A program made the position numbers and the translations under genes. A stretch of DNA of 64,000 nucleotides from Alistipes sp. (lineage in GTDB: Bacteria > Bacteroidota > Bacteroidia > Bacteroidales > Rikenellaceae): assembly GCA_017416915.1 (NCBI GenBank), contig JAFQAN010000028.1, positions 24,130-88,129 on the forward strand, in the 5' to 3' direction. Under the pieces are notes generated by a model. That model saw only the letters and a list, made by a program, of their open reading frames with translations. It made no database searches and had not been told where the DNA came from. Below are positions 32,597 through 41,766 of this stretch, in pieces (the stretch's first letter is position 1; each line of letters starts with the position of its first letter).

Positions 32597-32604
32597 CAAA
32601 GGTA
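32597..32604 (-). promoter_or_regulatory. -7 box of the HAD (pgmB-like) gene
   Basis: TACCTTTG on the minus strand, 21 bp before ATG 32575. Its -33 overlaps the region of the divergent kinase promoter. Confidence 0.5.
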
Positions 32605-32654
32605 GTAATTTTTGTTTAACAAAACTCCACCTATATTTAATATAGGCACAATTG

Positions 32655-32686
32655 TTTTGTCGATTGCGCAAAAATAGGTAAATTTG
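32655..32686 (+). promoter_or_regulatory. promoter of the two-component pair, almost leaderless
   Basis: TTTTG (32655-32659), a 19-bp spacer and TAAATTTG (32679-32686). ATG 32692 follows after 5 bp. Confidence 0.65.
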
Positions 32687-32691
32687 CAACT

Positions 32692-33744
32692 ATGAAATGG
32701 ATGAAAACACTCAGGGCAATTCAGTGGGGCGAGAATATGGTCTATTCGTTGGTATGGATAGTTGTATTTCTAATCCCCATTATGAACGCACAGTTGATGT
32801 CCGAGACACATATCGACTTCAACAAGGTCGTTATCTCGTGGGGTAAGATTGCCCCCTACTTCATAATCTTCATCGTAAACAACGTGCTGCTTGCCCCGAA
32901 GCTGCTGTTGCGCAACCGCTACTGGCTGTATAGTGTGCTGCTTATAGCGATGTTGGTGGTCATCTTTGGCAGCATCGACATTCTCGACTTCCGATATTGG
33001 CAGTCGGACGACGACCTACGCAATAAAGCGTCATTCACCGACTTGGAGTGGTATTGGAACGTGCTGCTGGGTGTGTTTATGGCTGGCGCAAACTCGATGA
33101 TTAAACTCTACTATCGCGCTCTCGACACCGAGCAGCGTATGGCGGTACTCGAACGCGAGAACATCGAGACACAGATGCAGTATCTGAAATATCAAATAAA
33201 CCCGCACTTTCTGATGAACACGCTAAACAACATACACGCGATGATAGACTTCGACGGCGAGACTGCCAAGAAGAGCGTTATGGAGCTGTCGCGGATGTTG
33301 CGCCACGTGCTGTACGATTCGAGCGAGAACTACACCACATTGGATAAGGAGGTAGAGTTTCTCGACAACTATATTCAGCTTATGCGCATACGCTACGACG
33401 ATAGCGTCGATATACGACTCAACGTCCCCGAGCCAAGCGTATGTCGTCGTGTGTCGCTGCCACCGCTGCTACTTATCGTACTTGTAGAGAACGCCTTTAA
33501 GCACGGCATCAGCTACAACCGACCCTCGTTCATCGACATCGACCTTAGCGTCCAGGGCGAGAATCTATGTTGCACGGTGAAGAATAGCCGCCACCCCTCG
33601 TACGTGGCACAGAATAGCGGCATAGGCCTAAACAATATAACGAAGCGTATGGATATGCTCTTCAACCGCAACTACACGTTGAAGATTGACCGCTCGAATG
33701 ATGATGTTTATACCGTAAAGATGATAATACCAATAAAACGATAA
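32692..33744 (+). CDS. LytS-family sensor histidine kinase
   Basis: 350 residues with four membrane helices in the first 140 residues (16-38, 56-75, 78-98, 118-138) and no large periplasmic domain. The His_kinase domain (PF06580 type) has LKYQINPHFLMNTLNNIHAMI with the phospho-accepting His near 171. The ATPase part has LLLIVLVENAFKHGIS (N box) and NSGIGLNNITKRMDML (G box). Its partner response regulator begins 3 bp downstream. Ligand unknown; cell-envelope state or membrane potential is typical of the family. Confidence 0.92.
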   Translation: MKWMKTLRAIQWGENMVYSLVWIVVFLIPIMNAQLMSETHIDFNKVVISWGKIAPYFIIFIVNNVLLAPKLLLRNRYWLYSVLLIAMLVVIFGSIDILDFRYWQSDDDLRNKASFTDLEWYWNVLLGVFMAGANSMIKLYYRALDTEQRMAVLERENIETQMQYLKYQINPHFLMNTLNNIHAMIDFDGETAKKSVMELSRMLRHVLYDSSENYTTLDKEVEFLDNYIQLMRIRYDDSVDIRLNVPEPSVCRRVSLPPLLLIVLVENAFKHGISYNRPSFIDIDLSVQGENLCCTVKNSRHPSYVAQNSGIGLNNITKRMDMLFNRNYTLKIDRSNDDVYTVKMIIPIKR

Positions 33745-33747
33745 GCT

Positions 33748-34488
33748 ATGGTAAGATGTATAGCTATTGACGATGAGCCGTTGGCGCTACGTCAGATAAA
33801 GAGTTATATCGACAGATGTGAGCAGTTGGAGCTTGTGGCGACGTGCCGCAGTGCCTTAGACGCGACAAATATTATCCAGCACGAGAGCATCGACCTCATA
33901 TTTGTAGATATAAATATGCCCGACCTTAACGGCATCGACTTCGTGCGCTCTCTCACAGGCAACCACTTCGTGATATTCACTACGGCATATCCCGAATTTG
34001 CACTCGAAGGCTTCAAGCTAAATGCCATAGACTACCTGTTAAAGCCCTTCTCCGAAGACGAGTTCTTGAAGGCTGTAAACAAGGTGCTGTCGTTAGTCGA
34101 TTTGGTGGAGCGCTGCCACGCCGCGGAGAGCGCCATCGCCAACAACGAGGCACAGAGCGACGATAAGGGGTTTCTATCGGTCAAGGCGGATTACAAGACG
34201 CAGTTGGTGCGCATCAGCGACATAGTATATTTGGAGAGTGCGGGCGAGTACGTACGCCTCCATATCGAGGGTAGCTCGACCATCACCACCCTATTCCGTC
34301 TTAAAAATATGGAGGCGGCACTGCCCCAAGAGGGCTTCTTGCGTGTGCATCGCTCATATATCGTGAACCTAAAACGTATATCGAGCTACACGAAGGGGCG
34401 CATCTTCCTCGACAATGGCGAGTACATCCCCCTTGGCGAGAACTACAAGGAGCGATTCTTCGAGTACTTCAACGAGGCGACAAAGTAG
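33748..34488 (+). CDS. LytTR-family response regulator
   Basis: 246 residues. Receiver domain 1-120 with CIAIDDEPLALRQI, phospho-Asp in LIFVDINMPDLNGIDF (about 54), Thr/Ser switch in FTTAYPEFALEGF and the conserved Lys in DYLLKPFSEDE. The LytTR DNA-binding domain runs from about 145 (LSVKADYKTQLVRISDIVYLES) to the end (FLRVHRSYIVNLKRI). It pairs with the LytS kinase just upstream. Target genes cannot be read here. Confidence 0.93.
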   Translation: MVRCIAIDDEPLALRQIKSYIDRCEQLELVATCRSALDATNIIQHESIDLIFVDINMPDLNGIDFVRSLTGNHFVIFTTAYPEFALEGFKLNAIDYLLKPFSEDEFLKAVNKVLSLVDLVERCHAAESAIANNEAQSDDKGFLSVKADYKTQLVRISDIVYLESAGEYVRLHIEGSSTITTLFRLKNMEAALPQEGFLRVHRSYIVNLKRISSYTKGRIFLDNGEYIPLGENYKERFFEYFNEATK

Positions 34489-34562
34489 CGACGAGACTAT
34501 CGAGGTGCGAGCAGAACGGCTGTCTATGCTAACCCTAATCGCCCACACTCATATACAACAAA

Positions 34563-34591
34563 GGGCTGTTCGGCACGAAGCGGAACAGCCC
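34563..34591. terminator. bidirectional terminator between response regulator and mmdB
   Basis: GGGCTGTTC (34563-34571) pairs with GAACAGCCC (34583-34591). It lies between two convergent genes and can serve both. Confidence 0.75.
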
Positions 34592-34614
34592 ATATTGTTT
34601 GTTCGAGGTATCTA

Positions 34615-35970
34615 TTAACCGAAGAACGAGAGAAGAATACCAGCAGCAACAGCCGAGCCGATAACGCCAGCCACATTGGGCCCCATAGCGTGCATCAACA
34701 GGAAGTTGCCAGGGTTATACTTCTGACCCACGCTCTGCGATACACGGGCAGCCATAGGCACAGCCGACACACCAGCAGAGCCGATAAGCGGGTTAATCCT
34801 ATCCTTCACGAAGAGGTTCATAAACTTCGCCAACAGAACACCACTTGCCGAGCCGAACGAGAAGGCGATAACGCCCAACAGCAAGATACCCAGCGTCTGG
34901 AAGTTCAGGAAGTTGTCAGCCGTAGCCGTAGCACCTACCGAGATACCGAGGAAGATGGTTACGATGTTCATCAACTCGTTCTGCACGGTCTTCGACAGAC
35001 GCTCCGTAACACCCGACTCTTTGAGTAGGTTACCGAGCATCAAGCAGCCGATAAGTGGAGCTGCCGAAGGCAACAACAGCGCGATGATAACCGTGATGAC
35101 GATAGGGAAGATGATCTTCTCCTTCTGCGATACGGTACGCAACTGCTTCATCTCAATCTTACGCTCTGCATCCGTCGTCAGCAGCTTCATAATAGGGGGC
35201 TGGATAACGGGGACGAGTGCCATATACGAGTATGCAGCAACGGCGATAGGACCGAGCAACTCGGGAGCGAGCTTCGAGGTGAGGTAGATAGCCGTAGGAC
35301 CATCAGCACCACCAATGATGCCGATAGAGCCTGCCTGCCAATAGTCGAAGCCCAGCGCCAAAGCACCGACAAACGTAGCAAAGATACCTATCTGTGCAGC
35401 AGCACCTAACAACAAACTCTTGGGGTTAGCAATCAGCGGACCGAAGTCGGTCATAGCGCCTACGCCCACGAAGATTAAGCAGGGGTAGATGCCGAGCTTA
35501 ACGCCCAAGTAGAGGTAGTCCAACAGACCTGCGCCACCACCGCTAAATGCCGACCAATTAACGTGACCATCAGCAAAGAGGTCTGCGTGGTACATATCGG
35601 CACCTGGGAGGTTGGTAAGCAACATACCGAAGGCGATAGGCAAGAGCAACAGCGGCTCAAACTTCTTAACGATAGCCAAGTAGAGCAGCACGAACGAGAT
35701 AAGGAGCATAATGCCACAACGCCAGTCCACGGTGTTGGTCAAGGGGTTAGTGTCGTTAGCAATCTCCTCGTCGCCAGCAAACTTCGCCAAACCTGTCTCC
35801 ATAACGAAGTCTTCAACGGTCTGCGAAAGTCCGCCCTCGGCAAACTTATCATCAAAAAGAGCGTTGTCTCGCTTGCTGGTGGCATCGTCCGACGCAAAGG
35901 CCTCGGGCGTAGATGTTGTGAACATCACCACTGCGAGCAACAGCGAAAAACATAATTTCAGACTCTTCAT
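34615..35970 (-). CDS. mmdB: sodium-pumping decarboxylase, beta subunit (methylmalonyl-CoA type)
   Basis: 451 residues. Residues from about 74 on are the polytopic OadB/MmdB/GcdB subunit that couples carboxybiotin decarboxylation to sodium export ([67 protein letters not shown]). The first 60-70 residues are unusual: an apparent signal sequence ([17 protein letters not shown]) and a charged stretch not found in classical OadB. It is the last gene of the mce-mmdA-mmdD-mmdC-mmdB operon, 24 bp after mmdC. Confidence 0.92.
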   Translation of the reverse strand: MKSLKLCFSLLLAVVMFTTSTPEAFASDDATSKRDNALFDDKFAEGGLSQTVEDFVMETGLAKFAGDEEIANDTNPLTNTVDWRCGIMLLISFVLLYLAIVKKFEPLLLLPIAFGMLLTNLPGADMYHADLFADGHVNWSAFSGGGAGLLDYLYLGVKLGIYPCLIFVGVGAMTDFGPLIANPKSLLLGAAAQIGIFATFVGALALGFDYWQAGSIGIIGGADGPTAIYLTSKLAPELLGPIAVAAYSYMALVPVIQPPIMKLLTTDAERKIEMKQLRTVSQKEKIIFPIVITVIIALLLPSAAPLIGCLMLGNLLKESGVTERLSKTVQNELMNIVTIFLGISVGATATADNFLNFQTLGILLLGVIAFSFGSASGVLLAKFMNLFVKDRINPLIGSAGVSAVPMAARVSQSVGQKYNPGNFLLMHAMGPNVAGVIGSAVAAGILLSFFG

Positions 35971-35994
35971 CTTATCAAAATTAAAGAGTTAGTA

Positions 35995-36423
35995 TTATTC
36001 GAGGTCGATGAGAGCCTCACCCTGCTGAACAGCCTTACCCTCGGTAACGTAAATCTTCTTCACCGTACCTGCGGCGGGAGCCATAATCTCATTCTCCATC
36101 TTCATCGCCTCCAAGGTCATAAGCACATCGCCAGCCTTGACAGCCTGACCCTCCTGTACCTTAACCTTAGATACGTTGCCTGGCAGCGGCGACTTGATAG
36201 AGCCTGCATTGCCCGAGATAGGCTGTGCGGGAGCATCTACGAAGTCGGCAGCAGTGCTTGACGGCTTAACAGCGGCAATTTTGGGAGAGACGACAGCCTC
36301 CTCCTTCTCTACTTGTACGGTATAAGATTTGCCGTTAAGCTCAACACGTGCTGTGTTGCGCTCGGTCTCCTCTACGATAGCCTCGTAGCTCTTACCGTTA
36401 ATATTGAATTTGAATTTCTGCAT
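35995..36423 (-). CDS. mmdC: biotin carboxyl carrier subunit
   Basis: 142 residues. The C-terminal 70 residues are a biotinyl domain with the carboxyl-carrier site in TLEAMKMENEIMAP, where the Lys between the two Met carries biotin. A Pro/Ala/Ser hinge (about 60-75) links it to a small N-terminal domain. It shuttles CO2 from MmdA to the membrane subunit MmdB. Within the operon it lies 54 bp after mmdD. Confidence 0.93.
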   Translation of the reverse strand: MQKFKFNINGKSYEAIVEETERNTARVELNGKSYTVQVEKEEAVVSPKIAAVKPSSTAADFVDAPAQPISGNAGSIKSPLPGNVSKVKVQEGQAVKAGDVLMTLEAMKMENEIMAPAAGTVKKIYVTEGKAVQQGEALIDLE

Positions 36424-36477
36424 GATTCAAAAGTAAATGTTTAATCGTTTTTGACTGACTCAATTATCGGTCGTTAA

Positions 36478-36795
36478 TTAAAGTGGCTTTGAAATATTGC
36501 GCACCTGCCAAGCCGAAACGTCGTGGTTCTGGCGGAAGGTAAGTACGTCGCTCTCCTCATCGTGACGGTTGAAGAAGAGGTTTACAGCCATAGCGATAGC
36601 TGCAACCTCCTCCTCACTGATACCATCAGATGCAGTAGCGGTAGCGACAGCGGGTGTTGCGCTCTTCTTCTCAGCGAAGATAACTCCAAAGAGTTTTAGG
36701 ATGTAGATGAGAAGAACAAGAACAATAAACACCAGCACTATGCTGAATAGTGCTACGACAGCCGCATTTCCCCAGTTTACTGCAAGCATCATCAT
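36478..36795 (-). CDS. mmdD: OadG-family small membrane subunit
   Basis: 105 residues with one N-terminal membrane helix (about 12-36, VVALFSIVLVFIVLVLLIYILKLFGVIF), an Ala/Thr-rich linker and EEEVAAIAMAVNLFF, which is the conserved OadG/MmdD pattern. In related pumps this delta or gamma subunit holds the complex together. The first three codons are all ATG, so the exact start may be one or two codons later. It is 19 bp downstream of mmdA. Confidence 0.88.
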   Translation of the reverse strand: MMMLAVNWGNAAVVALFSIVLVFIVLVLLIYILKLFGVIFAEKKSATPAVATATASDGISEEEVAAIAMAVNLFFNRHDEESDVLTFRQNHDVSAWQVRNISKPL

Positions 36796-36814
36796 ACGTT
36801 ATTCAGTTTTATGA

Positions 36815-38377
36815 TTACAACGGAATATTGTTATGACGCTTTGCGGGGTTCTGCAAACGCTTGTTGCGCAAAGACTCCAAAGCGCGAATCACACGGAAAC
36901 GGGTGTTGCGAGGCTCGATAACATCGTCGATGTAGCCGTAACGGGCTGCATTGTACGGGTTAGAGAACTTGTCGCGGTACTCCTGCTCCTTCTCGGCGAT
37001 GAACTTAGCCTTCTCGTCGGCATTCTCAAATGCTGCCAACGCCTTAGCCTGCAATACCTCTACGGCACCGCTTGCACCCATAACGGCAATCTCAGCAGTA
37101 GGCCAAGCGTAGTTTACGTCGCCGCGGATGTGCTTCGATGACATCACGATATAGGCACCACCGTAAGCCTTGCGCAAGGTAACGGTAACCTTAGGTACGG
37201 TAGCCTCGCAGTAAGCGAACAGAAGCTTAGCACCGTGCGTAATAACGCCACCATACTCCTGTGCAGTACCAGGCAAGAAGCCAGGAACATCGACCAAGGT
37301 AACCAACGGAATGTTGAACGCATCGCAGAAACGTACGAAACGTGCTGCCTTGCGGCTGGCGTTGATATCCAATACACCTGCCATAAACTTAGGCTGGTTG
37401 GCGATGATACCTACGCTCTGACCGTTGAAACGGGCAAAACCTGTGATGATGTTCTTAGCATAAGCTGCTGCCGACTCCAAGAACTCGCCATTATCGACGA
37501 TAGCCTTGATAACCTCCATCATATCGTAGGGCTTGTTGGGGTTGTCGGGGATAATCTCGTTAAGGATGTCCTCCTTACGAGCAATATCGTCGGTACAGGG
37601 CTGGTCGGGAACCAACGCGGTGTAGTTCTGAGGCATATACGAGAGAAGGTCGCGAATGAGCTTCAAGCCCTCCTCCTCTGAATCTACGGCGAACTGAGCT
37701 ACACCCGACTTTGTGGTGTGCATATTAGCGCCACCCAACTGCTCCTGAGTTACATCCTCGCCCGTAACGGTCTTAACAACCTTAGGACCAGTGAGGAACA
37801 TATTTGATGTCTCGCGGCGCATAATGATAAAGTCGGTCAAAGCGGGCGAATAGACAGCACCACCTGCGCAAGGACCAAAGATAGCCGAAATCTGAGGGAT
37901 AACACCCGATGCCATAACGTTGCGCTGGAAGATGTTAGCGTAGCCTGCAAGAGCGTTTACACCCTCCTGGATACGAGCGCCGCCCGAGTCGTTAAGACCG
38001 ATGCAGGGTGCGCCATTGCGCACTGCCATATCCATAACCTTGCAAATCTTGTCTGCCAACGAGATAGACAACGAACCTGCCGTTACGGTGAAGTCCTGTG
38101 CGAAGACATACACCAAGCGGCCAGCGATGGTACCATAACCTGTAACCACACCATCACCAAAGGTATGCTTTGCATCCATACCGAAGTCGTAGCAGCGGTG
38201 AGTAACGAACATATCGAACTCCTCGAAGCTACCCTCGTCCAACAACATTGCAATACGCTCACGGGCGGTGTACTTGCCCTTCTCGTGCTGCTTGTCGATT
38301 GCCTTCTGGCCACCACCCAAACGTGCTGTCTGGCGGTTGTCCATCAATTTCTCAATCGCTTTCTGAATCTCGCTCAT
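36815..38377 (-). CDS. mmdA: methylmalonyl-CoA decarboxylase alpha subunit (carboxyltransferase)
   Basis: 520 residues of the biotin-dependent carboxyltransferase family. It transfers the carboxyl group of (S)-methylmalonyl-CoA to carrier biotin, giving propionyl-CoA. Two crotonase-like halves: the first with [30 protein letters not shown] and [12 protein letters not shown], the second with [18 protein letters not shown] and [21 protein letters not shown]-type oxyanion glycines are present. The neighbouring epimerase and membrane subunits decide the substrate; propionyl-CoA carboxylase beta chain is the look-alike. It starts 49 bp after the epimerase stop. Confidence 0.94.
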   Translation of the reverse strand: MSEIQKAIEKLMDNRQTARLGGGQKAIDKQHEKGKYTARERIAMLLDEGSFEEFDMFVTHRCYDFGMDAKHTFGDGVVTGYGTIAGRLVYVFAQDFTVTAGSLSISLADKICKVMDMAVRNGAPCIGLNDSGGARIQEGVNALAGYANIFQRNVMASGVIPQISAIFGPCAGGAVYSPALTDFIIMRRETSNMFLTGPKVVKTVTGEDVTQEQLGGANMHTTKSGVAQFAVDSEEEGLKLIRDLLSYMPQNYTALVPDQPCTDDIARKEDILNEIIPDNPNKPYDMMEVIKAIVDNGEFLESAAAYAKNIITGFARFNGQSVGIIANQPKFMAGVLDINASRKAARFVRFCDAFNIPLVTLVDVPGFLPGTAQEYGGVITHGAKLLFAYCEATVPKVTVTLRKAYGGAYIVMSSKHIRGDVNYAWPTAEIAVMGASGAVEVLQAKALAAFENADEKAKFIAEKEQEYRDKFSNPYNAARYGYIDDVIEPRNTRFRVIRALESLRNKRLQNPAKRHNNIPL

Positions 38378-38426
38378 AGTCGAATGATTTATTAATCTGT
38401 TTTGTTATTTAACTGAACTTATTAGT

Positions 38427-38837
38427 TTACTTGTTCTTGTTCTCGCAAAGCTCGGTCAAGATGCCCTGAGTAGATTTGGGGTGAAGGAACGCGATGGTAA
38501 GACCCTCAGCACCCTTGCGGGGTGTCTTGTCGATAAGGCGGATGCCCTGAGCCTCTGCGTCGGCAAGCTGCTCCTCGATGTTCTCAACAGCAAGTGCCAT
38601 ATGGTGAATACCCACACCCTTGTTCTCGATGTACTTAGCGATAGTCGATTCGGGAGAGGTAGGCTCCAAAAGCTCAATCTTGGTCTGACCCAACATAAAG
38701 AAAGCGGTCTTAACCTTCTGGTCAGCGACCTCCTCGATGTTGTAGCACTTCAAACCCAATACGTTCTCCCAGTAGGGAATTGACTCCTCCAAGCTGTTTA
38801 CGGCAATGCCGAGATGCTCAATGTGTGATACTTTCAT
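38427..38837 (-). CDS. mce: methylmalonyl-CoA epimerase
   Basis: 136 residues of the glyoxalase/VOC fold. It interconverts (R)- and (S)-methylmalonyl-CoA, linking the B12-dependent mutase to the decarboxylase encoded downstream. The four VOC strands with metal ligands are seen in IEHLGIAVNSLEES (His), FFMLGQTKIELLEPT (Glu or Gln region), VGIHHMALAVENIEEQL (His) and HPKSTQGILTELCE (Glu). It is the first gene of the operon. Confidence 0.94.
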   Translation of the reverse strand: MKVSHIEHLGIAVNSLEESIPYWENVLGLKCYNIEEVADQKVKTAFFMLGQTKIELLEPTSPESTIAKYIENKGVGIHHMALAVENIEEQLADAEAQGIRLIDKTPRKGAEGLTIAFLHPKSTQGILTELCENKNK

Positions 38838-38914
38838 AGTGTTTAGTTTTTATAAAGTTTAACTTATTGTTTTTTTGTAAATCACTCTTCGTTTCAATGT
38901 CTCAAAAAATCACC

Positions 38915-38922
38915 CAAAGTTA
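38915..38922 (-). promoter_or_regulatory. -7 box of the methylmalonyl-CoA decarboxylase operon
   Basis: TAACTTTG on the minus strand, 77 bp before the mce ATG. No -33 of good spacing was seen. Confidence 0.4.
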
Positions 38923-39103
38923 CTTCAACTTTTTGAATTGGCGAAATATTTTCGACTCTTTTTTTCACTTATTACACCTATTTATATATGACCCTCCCAC
39001 TTTTTCGGGAATTTAACCCCGCAAACATCGAAAAAAGCGCTCGAAGGATTGGTATTTGCAGAAAAATCGCTAACTTCGCATACTCGATTATGTGTACCGA
39101 AGA

Positions 39104-39592
39104 ATGAGACGATTTATAACCATAGCCTTCGCCGTGCTGTTTACGGCATCCGCAGCCTTGGCGCAGAACATACGCTTGGGCGAACGCATACCTACTATCG
39201 ACATAGACGCTACGATGGGTACTCACCTCGACCATATCGAGACGGAGTACGTATGCTTGGTCTTTATCCATTCGAGCAGTCGGCCCTGCATCGAGGCCCT
39301 CGAAGAGTTCGCGGTGGTAGCAGACGACATCAAGCAGCAGATGTCGGTAGTGCTTATAACACCCGAGAGGCACGATGACGAGAAGGAGCTGTTGGCAAGG
39401 TTTGTCGATGACAACACCTCGGTAGCCTTCGACCGCGACTACAAGACCTTCAATGCCTTTGGCATAAACTTCGCGCCCTTCGGCGTGATATACGACACGA
39501 AGCGTTGTCGGGCGCAGTGGTTTGGCTCGATACAGCAGCTCGACACAGCGACGCTTTGGCAGATAACACAACAACGACAGATAAAAAAATAA
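39104..39592 (+). CDS. exported thioredoxin-fold protein with a single active-site Cys
   Basis: 162 residues. A signal peptide ends at ASAALAQ. Then follow LGERIPTIDIDATMG and VCLVFIHSSSRPCIEALEEFAVV, the usual beta-strand and active-site helix of thioredoxin-like or redoxin proteins. The CxxC site is S-R-P-C, so only the second Cys remains and normal disulfide exchange is unlikely. NFAPFGVIYD gives the cis-Pro region. The start at ATG 39104 fits the signal peptide; GTG at 39092 is possible. It is 5 bp upstream of meaB, probably co-transcribed. Confidence 0.75.
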   Translation: MRRFITIAFAVLFTASAALAQNIRLGERIPTIDIDATMGTHLDHIETEYVCLVFIHSSSRPCIEALEEFAVVADDIKQQMSVVLITPERHDDEKELLARFVDDNTSVAFDRDYKTFNAFGINFAPFGVIYDTKRCRAQWFGSIQQLDTATLWQITQQRQIKK

Positions 39593-39597
39593 CAGAT

Positions 39598-40704
39598 ATG
39601 TCATTCACAAAGATAGAGCATTACGAGAAAGAGTATCTCGATATGCACCACGACAGCGCACTCAACCTCACCGAAGGTGTCGAGGATAAGCCCGTGGTAA
39701 ACCCATACTTCGTGCGCCGTAAGCGCCGTACGCTATCCACCGACGAGTATGTCGAGGGCATCCTTGCGGGAAACATCACAATCTTGGCTCAGGCAATTAC
39801 CCTTATTGAGAGTAACAACCCCTCGCACTACGCTCAGGCACAGGAGATTATAGAGCGCTGCCTACCCCATTCGGGCAGGTCGGTACGTATCGGCATCACG
39901 GGTGTCCCTGGCGCTGGTAAGTCGAGCTTCATCGAGGCGGTGGGTAATATGGTTACCTCGCTTAGACATAAGCTCGCGGTATTGGCTATCGACCCATCGT
40001 CGGAGCGCAGCGGTGGCTCTATCCTTGGCGATAAGACGCGTATGGAGAGCATCTGCCACAACCCCGACATCTTCGTTCGCCCCTCGCCCTCGGCTGGCTC
40101 GTTGGGCGGCGTGGCACGTAAGACACGAGAGACCATCGTGCTGTGCGAGGCGGCGGGCTTCGACGTGATATTTATCGAGACGGTGGGTGTAGGTCAGTCC
40201 GAGACGGCGGTACACTCGATGGTCGATATGTTTATGATGCTCCAAATATCGGGTGCGGGCGATGAGCTGCAAGGCATCAAACGTGGCATTATGGAGATGG
40301 CGGATATGATGGTCATCACCAAGGCCGACGGCGAGAATATCACTAAGGCGGAGCTTGCTAAGGCTCAGTATCAGGGCGCTTTGCACCTCTTTCCTCTTGC
40401 CGAGTCGGGATGGCGTCCACAGGTCTTTACCTGCTCATCGCATATGGGTACAGGCTTGGAGGAGGTGTGGAAGGGCGTCGAGGAGTACCTCGACCATATC
40501 GAGGCAAACGGCTACTTCGCCGCTAACCGCAACCGCCAAAACAAGTATTGGATGTATGAGACCATCAACGAGACGTTGAAGTCGAACTTTTATACTAACC
40601 CCGAGGTTGAAGCGCGTCTTGCGGAGGTCGAGCAGAGGGTATTGGACGCCAAGTTATCGTCGTTTATCGCTGCCAAAGAGCTGCTCGATATATACTTTAA
40701 GTAG
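39598..40704 (+). CDS. meaB: methylmalonyl-CoA mutase-associated GTPase MeaB
   Basis: A 368-residue G3E-family GTPase that loads and protects B12-dependent methylmalonyl-CoA mutase. Walker A is GVPGAGKSSF, then LAIDPSSERSGGSILGDKTRM, FVRPSPSAGSLGGVARKTRE and VIFIETVGVGQSE (Walker B and base), and VITKADG (NKxD-like). ATG 39598 is preferred over the extended frame. The location next to mce and the mmd operon supports a succinate-to-propionate pathway. The mutase genes themselves are not in the window. Confidence 0.95.
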   Translation: MSFTKIEHYEKEYLDMHHDSALNLTEGVEDKPVVNPYFVRRKRRTLSTDEYVEGILAGNITILAQAITLIESNNPSHYAQAQEIIERCLPHSGRSVRIGITGVPGAGKSSFIEAVGNMVTSLRHKLAVLAIDPSSERSGGSILGDKTRMESICHNPDIFVRPSPSAGSLGGVARKTRETIVLCEAAGFDVIFIETVGVGQSETAVHSMVDMFMMLQISGAGDELQGIKRGIMEMADMMVITKADGENITKAELAKAQYQGALHLFPLAESGWRPQVFTCSSHMGTGLEEVWKGVEEYLDHIEANGYFAANRNRQNKYWMYETINETLKSNFYTNPEVEARLAEVEQRVLDAKLSSFIAAKELLDIYFK

Positions 40705-41019
40705 AGATTTATCGACAGCAAGTACAATGCTATTTTTACACAAATAACATCTACAGCACTCATTGCGGGTTACAAAAATGTAACCCGCAAACACAATGGA
40801 TGCATCGTAGTTTGTATAGACATCGTTCTTTCACGCATGCAACATTTATATTCCAAGCAACACATAAACACAACTAATACAATATTTAAGCAGATGTTTC
40901 ACGCCTCTTTGGTAGCAAAATAAAAGATGGAGCGACTAATCATTAGTCACCCCATACTTTCATAATACTGAATAAACCGTAAATGATACTTTTATTCAGC
41001 CACATTGACTACAACAGTT
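40705..41019. other. AT-rich intergenic stretch
   Basis: It follows meaB and holds the hairpin at 40763-40790, a perfect palindrome GACTAAT-C-ATTAGTC (40934-40948) and an 8-bp CTGAATAA/TTATTCAG pair at 40968-41000. No gene is seen. Confidence 0.6.
40763..40790 (+). terminator. hairpin after meaB
   Basis: TTGCGGGTTACA (40763-40774) pairs perfectly with TGTAACCCGCAA (40779-40790) around a 4-nt loop. There is no T-run, so termination is only probable. Confidence 0.55.
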
Positions 41020-41403
41020 CTACCTTAAATCACCTTTACTAAAGTAGAATCTAAATCTTACTTCTCTCTCGCCAAAACCTACTGGTTCATCTACCATGTA
41101 ATCATAGCCTCTCTTATCAGAATTTCTAACAGGTGATGTTGCCCCACCTATACACCACATATACAGCCCCTTACTACTACTCCAACATATGGTTATAAGC
41201 TGAGGCCAATCATACCATTCACCCTCTTGTACCAACCAAGTATCAGCCGTAATCTTCCATTTTTCGACATCTTCACCATTTGTTACAATGTTCTCATTAT
41301 ATGCGTTACGCTGCTCATTAGCATCTTTTTGATCTACTTCTGCAAATGCAAATGTCATAGGAAACATTACTGCCATCACTACTAAAACTAAGTATCGTAT
41401 CAT
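41020..41403 (-). CDS. small exported protein of unknown function
   Basis: 127 residues with a signal peptide (MIRYLVLVVMAVMFPMTFAFA). The mature part is acidic and aromatic (WLVQEGEWYDWPQLITICWSS, GLYMWCIGGATS), with two Cys that could form a disulfide. I do not recognise the family. It lies alone in an AT-rich island between meaB and the L,D-transpeptidase-like gene, and its codons are more AT-rich than its neighbours, which suggests recent acquisition. Confidence 0.55.
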   Translation of the reverse strand: MIRYLVLVVMAVMFPMTFAFAEVDQKDANEQRNAYNENIVTNGEDVEKWKITADTWLVQEGEWYDWPQLITICWSSSKGLYMWCIGGATSPVRNSDKRGYDYMVDEPVGFGEREVRFRFYFSKGDLR

Positions 41404-41766
41404 TTTTTTATAAGTTTATAAATCATCCTACTCACTTTCGGCTTTTCGGAAACTCCGATGTCCTTTATAATCATCTTGCAATACGCACAAAAAAAAGCGC
41501 GGGACAATTAGTTATATTGCTCCTGCGGGGTGTTTGGCGTAACCCTAACCTGCATATATAACGAATAGCCCACGCATCACGTGAGCATCTTACCATTATT
41601 ATTCCAGGTTGTCTTGAAGTCGCCAAACTTTCGCAAGAGAAATAATAAGCTAAAACGCTTTTTCAAATATGTCTAAAATGTACGTATCAAACTATACGCT
41701 ATGCTTCATAGGCAAAATACTTTTTTCGATTACAAATATAGTACTATTAAAACAAATCAGCAAATA
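41404..41766. other. AT-rich intergenic stretch without a gene
   Basis: 363 bases upstream of the exported protein gene and downstream of the L,D-transpeptidase-like stop. No hairpin, repeat or promoter was recognised with confidence. Confidence 0.6.

Noticed and set aside
34615-38377. Oxaloacetate decarboxylase or glutaconyl-CoA decarboxylase as the operon's identity
   Set aside because: The first gene is methylmalonyl-CoA epimerase and meaB is adjacent, so the methylmalonyl-CoA enzyme fits better, although single subunits look alike.
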